DNA from: Planctomycetota bacterium
GTDB lineage: Bacteria > Planctomycetota > UBA8742 > JACQVU01 > JANLHZ01
Reading direction: 5' to 3'
Assembly (NCBI GenBank): GCA_024653775.1
Contig: JANLHZ010000105.1
Coordinates: 1-52,570, forward strand
DNA length: 52,570 bases
Part shown: positions 47,256-52,570 of the stretch, piece by piece
Layout: every line of letters starts with the position of its first letter
How positions within the stretch are numbered: position 1 is the first letter of the stretch
The notes under the pieces: generated by a model
What the model saw: only the letters and a program-made list of their open reading frames with translations
Told to the model about the DNA's origin: nothing
Database searches by the model: none
Program-made: the position numbers and the translations under genes

Positions 47256-49766
47256 TCACTTACTGACCGCTTCTTCTTTTCTCGCTTCGCGAGCGTAAGG
47301 GGCTTCGTGGCCTTCGAAAGTGAGTTCCCCGCCGTCGCCGACTTCGACGCTGACGTACGGTTTACCTTCGAACGCGCCTCTGAGCATCATCTCGGAAAGC
47401 GGATCCTCGAGCATTCTCTCGATGCTCCTTCTGAGTGGTCTCGCGCCGAAATCGAGGTTCGGGTCGCGGTCGATGATCGCGGCCTTGACGTCTTCGATGA
47501 GCGGGTGCTCGAGGAAAATTCCGTGACCTTCGAGCCTCGTGCGAAGTCCCTTCAGCTCGATTTCGATGATCAGCTTCATATCCTCGCGAGTCAGCCCGCG
47601 GAACACGATCTGATCGTCGACGCGGTTCAAAAACTCCGGCCGGAAGTAGTTTTCGACCTCCTTCAAAACCTGATCCTTCATCGATTCGTAAGTGACTTCG
47701 GCGCCGCCTGGCTTGAAGCCGAGCGCGGTCTGATTTTTAAGCATGCTCGTTCCGACGTTGCTCGTCATTATGATGATGGCGTTCTTGAAGTCGATCACCC
47801 TTCCCACGTTGTCCGTCAGACGACCTTCCTCCATGATCTGGAGCAGCATGTTGAACACGTCGTTGTGCGCCTTCTCGATCTCGTCGAAGAGCACCACCGA
47901 GTACGGCCTTCTGCGGACCTTCTCGCTGAGCTGTCCGCCTTCCTCGTACCCGACGTATCCGGGAGGAGCGCCGATCAGCTTGCTGACGTTGTACTTCTCC
48001 ATATACTCGCTCATATCGATGGTGATGAGCGCGTCCTCCTCGCCGAACATGAACTTCGCGAGGGCTTTCGCGAGCAGCGTCTTTCCGCAGCCCGTCGGAC
48101 CGACGAAGATGAACGACCCCGTCGGCCTGCGCGGATTCTTCAGTCCCGCGCGGCTGCGCCTCACCGCTTTCGCGATTCGCCTTATCGCCTCGTCCTGGCT
48201 GATGACGCTCTTGTGCATTTCATCTTCCATCTGCAGGAGGCGTTCGCTTTCGCCGCTTTCGAGCCTGGTAAGCGGGATGCCGGTCATCTTCGAAACGGTT
48301 TCCGCGATGATCTCCTGATCTACGATTCCGCAGATCTCCCGGCCCGCGCGCTGTTTCCACTCGCGGGTGAGGTTGTCCTTCTGCTTCAGGAGCTTCATTT
48401 CCTTGTCGCGCAGATTCGCGGCGCGCTCGTAATCCTGCCCGGCGACGCTCTCGTCCTTCTCCTTGCTCAGGTCCTGAATCTGCTTCTCGATTTCCCGCAG
48501 GTCTGGCGGCGCGGACATATTGCGCAGACGCACTCGGGCGCCCGCCTCGTCCATAACGTCGATCGCCTTGTCTGGAAGGAATCTGCCGCTGATATACCGG
48601 CTAGAAAGCTCGACGCAGTCCGCGAGCGCCTCATCGGTATACTGGACCTTGTGGTGCGCCTCGTAACGATCCTGCAAGCCGCGGAGGATTTCGACCGCCT
48701 CTTCCTTCGACGGCGGATCGACCATAATCGTCTGGAACCTGCGCTCGAGGGCGCCGTCCTTCTCGATGTATTTGCGGTACTCGTCGAGGGTGGTCGCGCC
48801 GATGCACTGGACCTCGCCCCTCGCAAGCGCGGGTTTCAGGACGTTCGAAGCGTCGATCGCGCCTTCCGCGCCTCCCGCGCCGACGAGAGTGTGAAGCTCG
48901 TCGATGAACAGAATGACGTTCTTGGCGCGTTTGACCTCGCTCATCACGGCCTTGATGCGTTCCTCGAACTGCCCGCGATACTTCGTCCCCGCGACCATCC
49001 CAGCGAGGTCGAGCACCACGATCTGACGATCGTACAGGAGGTCGGGAACGTCGTGTCCGATTACGCGCTGCGCAAGTCCCTCGACTATGGCGGTTTTGCC
49101 GACGCCAGCCTCGCCCAGAAGGACGGGGTTATTCTTCGTGCGACGGCTGAGAACCTGGATCACGCGTTCGATCTCGCGCTCGCGGCCGATGACTGGATCG
49201 AGCCTGCCTTCCTTCGCGAGAAACGTGAGATCCCGGCCAAATGCGTCCAGCGCGGGCGTTTTAGACTTCGCGCCCTTCTTGCTGCGGATGTCGCCGCGTT
49301 CGGGATTCTCCTCGACCTCGTGGCCTGGGTCCGCGCCGAGGCACTCGAGGACTTCCTCGCGGACATCATCGAGTTTCAGGTTCAGGTTGATAAGCACTTT
49401 CGCGGCGACTCCCTCCGGCTCGCGCAGGAGACCGAGGAGGAGATGTTCCGTGCCTATATAGTTGTGATTAAGGGAGTTCGCCTCCTCGAAGCTGAGTTCG
49501 AGCACGCGTTTCGCCGTGGGCGTGAACGGAAGCTGCCCCATCGGCGCGAAGTTCTGGCCGGTCTCGACGAGGTTTTCGATCTCGGAGCGGATTTTCGCGA
49601 GATCGACGTCAAGGCGCTTCAGGACGTGCGCCGCGACTCCGGACCCTTCCTGGACGAGTCCGAGGAGGATGTGCTCGGTGCCGATGTATTCGTGGTTTAG
49701 TTTTTGTGCTTCCTGCCTTGCGAGTCCCATGACTTTGCGGGCACGATCTGTAAAGCGCTCGAACAT
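47256..49766 (-). CDS. clpC: AAA+ unfoldase ClpC
   Basis: 836 residues, normal for ClpC. SD GGAGAA precedes ATG 49766. The N-domain has two Clp-N repeats ([27 protein letters not shown]; then EHLLLGLL). The first ATPase module has Walker [14 protein letters not shown] near 219; a middle domain with a UVR motif ([20 protein letters not shown]) near 445 identifies ClpC rather than ClpA or ClpB. The second module has [12 protein letters not shown] near 555 and ends with a D2 small domain. ClpC feeds unfolded or tagged proteins to ClpP. clpP and mcsAB are not in the window. Confidence 0.97.
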   Translation of the reverse strand: MFERFTDRARKVMGLARQEAQKLNHEYIGTEHILLGLVQEGSGVAAHVLKRLDVDLAKIRSEIENLVETGQNFAPMGQLPFTPTAKRVLELSFEEANSLNHNYIGTEHLLLGLLREPEGVAAKVLINLNLKLDDVREEVLECLGADPGHEVEENPERGDIRSKKGAKSKTPALDAFGRDLTFLAKEGRLDPVIGREREIERVIQVLSRRTKNNPVLLGEAGVGKTAIVEGLAQRVIGHDVPDLLYDRQIVVLDLAGMVAGTKYRGQFEERIKAVMSEVKRAKNVILFIDELHTLVGAGGAEGAIDASNVLKPALARGEVQCIGATTLDEYRKYIEKDGALERRFQTIMVDPPSKEEAVEILRGLQDRYEAHHKVQYTDEALADCVELSSRYISGRFLPDKAIDVMDEAGARVRLRNMSAPPDLREIEKQIQDLSKEKDESVAGQDYERAANLRDKEMKLLKQKDNLTREWKQRAGREICGIVDQEIIAETVSKMTGIPLTRLESGESERLLQMEDEMHKSVISQDEAIRRIAKAVRRSRAGLKNPRRPTGSFIFVGPTGCGKTLLAKALAKFMFGEEDALITIDMSEYMEKYNVSKLIGAPPGYVGYEEGGQLSEKVRRRPYSVVLFDEIEKAHNDVFNMLLQIMEEGRLTDNVGRVIDFKNAIIIMTSNVGTSMLKNQTALGFKPGGAEVTYESMKDQVLKEVENYFRPEFLNRVDDQIVFRGLTREDMKLIIEIELKGLRTRLEGHGIFLEHPLIEDVKAAIIDRDPNLDFGARPLRRSIERMLEDPLSEMMLRGAFEGKPYVSVEVGDGGELTFEGHEAPYAREARKEEAVSK

Positions 49767-49880
49767 TTGCTATTCTCCAACTTCAGGTAATCGACCTTGT
49801 ACAGCTTTTCAAACACGCGGAGGCGCCTATGTCTTCCAGACGGACTCTTGAAACGCCCTGACAATATGTCCCCCGAATTC

Positions 49881-49886
49881 ATTATA
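49881..49886 (-). promoter_or_regulatory. Possible -10 element upstream of clpC
   Basis: TATAAT on the minus strand, about 115 bases before the clpC start. No good -35 sequence lies 16-18 bases upstream, and I see no CIRCE- or CtsR-type operator. The gap 49767-50008 holds no gene. Confidence 0.3.
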
Positions 49887-50008
49887 CCCCACGCATTCGC
49901 GACATTGCGCCGCTTGTGCGTACAGGCAGAGTAAATGAGCGAAGCTTCAAATACAAGAACTTTTACTTTAGTGGCGAGGGGCGAGTTCAAACTGAAATAT
50001 GACATCCA

Positions 50009-50233
50009 CTACTCTTCCCGAAGCTCCTGCACGATCCGCTTCTGAAGCCGATGGATGTCGATGCCATCGTCCGCGAGTATTCGACTCGCATGACTCTCAG
50101 GATCGTTTATCAGCGCGAGCATTACGTGCAACTCCCGCACGTCCCCCCGACTGAGGATGGCTGCGTGTTCCTTCGCTTTCTCCATCAGATCGATCACCGA
50201 CGATTTGCAGCCGATTGCTTGAACTTCTGACAC
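50009..50233 (-). CDS. Stand-alone half Clp-N domain protein
   Basis: 74 residues: VIDLMEKAKEHAAILSRGDV, then RELHVMLALIND and ASRILADDGIDIHRLQKRI. This follows one repeat of the Clp N-domain (A..EA..L.H....EHLLLALL...A..IL...GID...L...I). A whole Clp-N domain has two such repeats; only one is here. Short ClpS- or ClpN-like proteins can compete with or adapt the N-domain of the unfoldase. Position 240 bases upstream of clpC on the same strand supports a functional link, though a remnant of a duplicated clpC 5' end is possible. Confidence 0.7.
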   Translation of the reverse strand: MSEVQAIGCKSSVIDLMEKAKEHAAILSRGDVRELHVMLALINDPESHASRILADDGIDIHRLQKRIVQELREE

Positions 50234-50308
50234 GATCCTGCCTCCAAATTTGTTGACCGAGGTACACTTCGATCGTACAACTCTTTAAACGTTTTCGCAG
50301 GACAAAAT

Positions 50309-51403
50309 ATGCGCACAAGGGTTTTAGTTTCAACTTTTTTGATTCCTCTGGTTTTGATAACCGTCGGGAGCGCTCTCGCGGAGGAACCCGAGGTCAACGC
50401 GGAAGATTTCGTCGGCGCGCGGATCGCGGTTTTTCGCGAAGGAAACTTCAAGGAGCGCGACGTCGCGGAGGACGAACTCGCAGGGCGCGGCGAATCTATC
50501 CTCGACGCGCTTACCGCGTTCGCTGAAGATGCAGACGCGGAAGTCTCGAACCGCGTCGGTCGCGCGCTGTTTCGCATCGAATACGGACTGACTCGCGAAT
50601 GTCTGGAAGTCATCGGCGGACTGATGGACGACTATGAATCTCTCAGCCGCTACCGCCGCAAAGTTCGGCTGATAGAAGTTCACGGACTCGCGAAGGAACA
50701 CGCAGACCTGCTGCTCCTGAATCGTTCGACGAAAGACGAATTCGAAATCGTGCGCCTGTACGCCCATTCGCTGTTCGTCGAGTTCCTCGGCGCGGCAAGG
50801 ATGGCGGAGCGCGAAATCGCTGCGGGGCGGACCGCCGACGCGAAACGGATCGTGGACGGGGCGCTCGCGAGCGTCGTAGGTCTGTCCGCGTCGGAATACC
50901 ATCTGCTGAAGGCGCGGATCGAATCGCGCCTCGGGAACAAGGACGAAGCAGCGCGGGCGCTTGGACTCGCGATCGGCCTCGGAAGGCTTCCGGAAATCGA
51001 AACTCTCGAGCAGTACGCGGAACTCCGCGATCTTCTAAGCGATCCGAAGGTGCGCAGTTCGATCGTCGGGAACGAAGGTCTGGATCAGCTTCGACAGCTC
51101 GATTTCGAGTCCGCGCGGAGGAGTTTGGAGGAGGCGACGTCCCTCGACCCGGAGAACGACGTCAACTGGTACAACCTCGCCTGCGCTTACTCGCTGCTCG
51201 AAATGCCAGACGAAGCCATCGCGACGCTCGAAAAGAGTTTCGAAACAGGGTTCGAGGACGTCGAATGGGCCGCGACTGGCGATCCGGACTTTGCGAACGT
51301 CCGCGACGATATTCGCTTCATCCGGCTGATCAATCGAGTCCGCAGGGAAATAAGAGAAAGCGCGCGGGACACCGAAGAGAAGTCCCGCGCGCAGACCTGG
51401 TGA
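50309..51403 (+). CDS. Exported TPR-repeat protein
   Basis: 364 residues with a cleavable signal peptide (STFLIPLVLITVGSALA, cut before EEPE). The mature part is helical. Residues ~20-110 resemble HEAT-type repeats (GARIAVFREGNFKERDVAEDELAGRGESILDALTAF). The C-terminal part has TPRs: GLDQLRQLDFESARRSLEEA, TSLDPENDVNWYNLACAYSL and EMPDEAIATLEKSFETGFED. This last pair with DPDFANVRDD is a common periplasmic form. Probably a scaffold for protein contacts; partner unknown. GCGCGGGAC and GTCCCGCGC near its 3' end (51362-51370 with 51382-51390) form a strong hairpin without a T run, between two convergent genes. Confidence 0.85.
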   Translation: MRTRVLVSTFLIPLVLITVGSALAEEPEVNAEDFVGARIAVFREGNFKERDVAEDELAGRGESILDALTAFAEDADAEVSNRVGRALFRIEYGLTRECLEVIGGLMDDYESLSRYRRKVRLIEVHGLAKEHADLLLLNRSTKDEFEIVRLYAHSLFVEFLGAARMAEREIAAGRTADAKRIVDGALASVVGLSASEYHLLKARIESRLGNKDEAARALGLAIGLGRLPEIETLEQYAELRDLLSDPKVRSSIVGNEGLDQLRQLDFESARRSLEEATSLDPENDVNWYNLACAYSLLEMPDEAIATLEKSFETGFEDVEWAATGDPDFANVRDDIRFIRLINRVRREIRESARDTEEKSRAQTW

Positions 51404-51412
51404 TCGATTACG

Positions 51413-52252
51413 TTACTCGCCCTCGGAACTTCCAGTGTCATCCGCGCTTTCAGTTCCCTCGGCGTTTTCTTCCGCGCTTTCAGATCCTTCGGTGTTTTCA
51501 TCGCTTTCGGAGCTTTCCTCGCTCAAAGGGCTTCCCGCCAGTTTTCGCACCTGTGCGAGGATCTCGTCAGCGTCGACCCTGACCTTGTAATCCGGATTGT
51601 AGTACGCGAACTCGATCTTCTTTTCGTCGTCCACGATGTACACCGCGGGCACCGGAAGCAGGTGATGATCTTCTCCGGAGAAAGCTTCGAGATCGATCTG
51701 ATACTCGTTCTTATATTTGTTGAACGTCTCGTCGTCGACCCTGAACGCCAGCCCGAGACCGCTAATCAGATCGAGATTGCTGTCCGAGTAGACTTTAAAC
51801 GGAAGTTCCAGGTCGCCGCTCGTAATTTCGAGTTTCGACGGCTGATCGGGACTCACCGCTATGAGCTGGTAACCGAGCGCTTCGATGTCCGGGATGATCG
51901 TTTCTATTCGCGCTAGGTGTCTCGTGCAGAACGGGCACCAGCCGCCGCGATAGATTATCAGTACCGTCGGTTTCTGGGTAAACAGTTCGTCGGTATCGAC
52001 GTCCCTGCCAGAAATGTCGCGCAACACCGCGAAAGGTATTGTGTCGCCTACTTCAAGAGGCTTCACGAGACTCGCATCGTCCACGAAGTTCTGCTCGATT
52101 TCCGACTCGACGGTCGTTGAAACTTCCTCGCCGGATGCCTCAGGAGTGGACCTCTCGCTAGGCCTCTCACTCGGCCTTTCCTCGGGCTTGCAACCTTCCA
52201 CCGCAGCGAGACAAAGAGAAAGTACAGCAACAATTGATAGCTTGGTTCTCAT
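51413..52252 (-). CDS. Peroxiredoxin-like (AhpC/TSA) lipoprotein
   Basis: 279 residues from ATG 52252 (AAGGAG eight bases upstream). The signal peptide ends LAAVEGC; the lipobox is weak but the following KPEERPSERPSERSTPEASG linker is typical of lipoproteins. The thioredoxin fold has IPFAVLRDISGRDV, VLIIYRGGWCPFCTRHLARI with C106 and C109, and YQLIAVSPDQPSK. This is the peroxiredoxin-like group in which WCPxC reduces peroxides or disulfides at the membrane face. The last ~45 residues are a Glu/Ser/Thr tail (SESDENTEGSESAEENAEG) without known role. It is convergent with the TPR gene, nine bases between the stops. Confidence 0.88.
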   Translation of the reverse strand: MRTKLSIVAVLSLCLAAVEGCKPEERPSERPSERSTPEASGEEVSTTVESEIEQNFVDDASLVKPLEVGDTIPFAVLRDISGRDVDTDELFTQKPTVLIIYRGGWCPFCTRHLARIETIIPDIEALGYQLIAVSPDQPSKLEITSGDLELPFKVYSDSNLDLISGLGLAFRVDDETFNKYKNEYQIDLEAFSGEDHHLLPVPAVYIVDDEKKIEFAYYNPDYKVRVDADEILAQVRKLAGSPLSEESSESDENTEGSESAEENAEGTESADDTGSSEGE

Positions 52253-52370
52253 CTTGAATCTCCTTGAACCTGGTGATTCGATAGCCAACCGTTGGCTTAC
52301 AGCCTTTAACGCCGAAGGCACGAATTTTCTTCCACGCAATTATTCCCTCACCCCCCACGGATAAGTATTA

Positions 52371-52404
52371 CATTTTATTCGTTCCGTCTACGCATTTTTA
52401 GTAC
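52371..52404 (-). repeat. 35-bp dispersed repeat, copy 3 (inverted)
   Basis: On the minus strand gtactaaaaatgcgtagacg, then gaacgaataaaatg; it shares cgtagacgg-acgaataaaatg with the other two copies. It lies upstream of the peroxiredoxin-like gene. The remaining bases 52405-52570 contain no gene I can support. Confidence 0.65.
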
Positions 52405-52570
52405 TATTTTTACTGTCAGATCAGTGAAACACGTTCGATGACGCTGAAGGCGGTCATCAAAATTAAAAAAAATGCGCTGAGTATTAGCCTCACCAAGTAT
52501 TCCTGCAGGAAGAAGGGGCAGAGACTGGAGGTTCGAAATCGCGCATAAGCAGGTACGGACTAAACTAACG

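Noticed and set aside
47307-49700. 797-codon open frame opposite clpC
   Set aside because: Antisense shadow of a fully recognisable ClpC, with no protein-like features.
52520-52550. tRNA-like ggttcgaaatc near the window end
   Set aside because: The flanking bases do not form a T-arm stem and there is no anticodon or acceptor arm.

Overview
The window reads as about 52 kb of chromosome from an uncultivated Gram-negative bacterium. Lipoproteins, an outer-membrane secretin and periplasmic TPR/redoxin proteins point to two membranes. The style of the genes (secretin with an N-terminal TPR region, large lipoproteins, FHA and ECF sigma genes, intergenic palindromes that translate as a 'GQDARAT'-type peptide) resembles Planctomycetota and other PVC-type lineages. 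No rRNA or universal marker is present, so the phylum is an inference. A pyruvate:ferredoxin oxidoreductase suggests an anaerobic or facultative metabolism. I see no CRISPR array, tRNA, rRNA, prophage or complete insertion sequence.

Layout. 1-4540 is an accessory stretch: a TetR regulator, a probable HEPN-type protein, a small conserved protein and a protein made of tandem zinc ribbons. Two of these genes are preceded by copies of the same ~200-bp promoter-bearing module; a truncated GNAT gene follows. 4584-6491 is an ABC ATPase followed by folB and moaC. 6622-17587 is dominated by AT-richer genes for secreted proteins: a lipoprotein, a huge beta-sandwich protein ending in a transglutaminase-like domain, and a family of paralogues with His/Asp/Gly-rich tails. 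This block contains three apparent frameshifts, each lying at a short sequence repeat. 17824-20481 encodes a GT4 glycosyltransferase fused to a radical SAM/SPASM enzyme. 20526-31294 holds a FliN-like protein, an M16 peptidase, a TPR-secretin lipoprotein, a kelch-like lipoprotein, an ECF sigma factor, ruvA and an FHA protein. 31302-37052 is an Rpn-type nuclease and an unusually long nifJ. 37575-46456 carries ugd, a hybrid histidine kinase, an enoyl-CoA hydratase and a small set of envelope-type genes (sugar-kinase-fold kinase, DUF2142-like membrane protein). 46503-52252 carries a family-5 uracil-DNA glycosylase, clpC, a stand-alone half Clp-N protein, a TPR protein and a peroxiredoxin-like lipoprotein.

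The most striking structure is not a gene. A 180-182 bp element occurs three times (29057-29238, 41742-41923, 44556-44735). Its ~130-bp core is conserved, but its 25-26 bp terminal arms are different in sequence in each copy while remaining inverted repeats of each other, perfectly so in one copy. Internal hairpins show compensatory changes. A fourth element upstream of ugd has the same plan with another core. Several further palindromic repeat families lie between genes, and one is inserted in frame inside nifJ.
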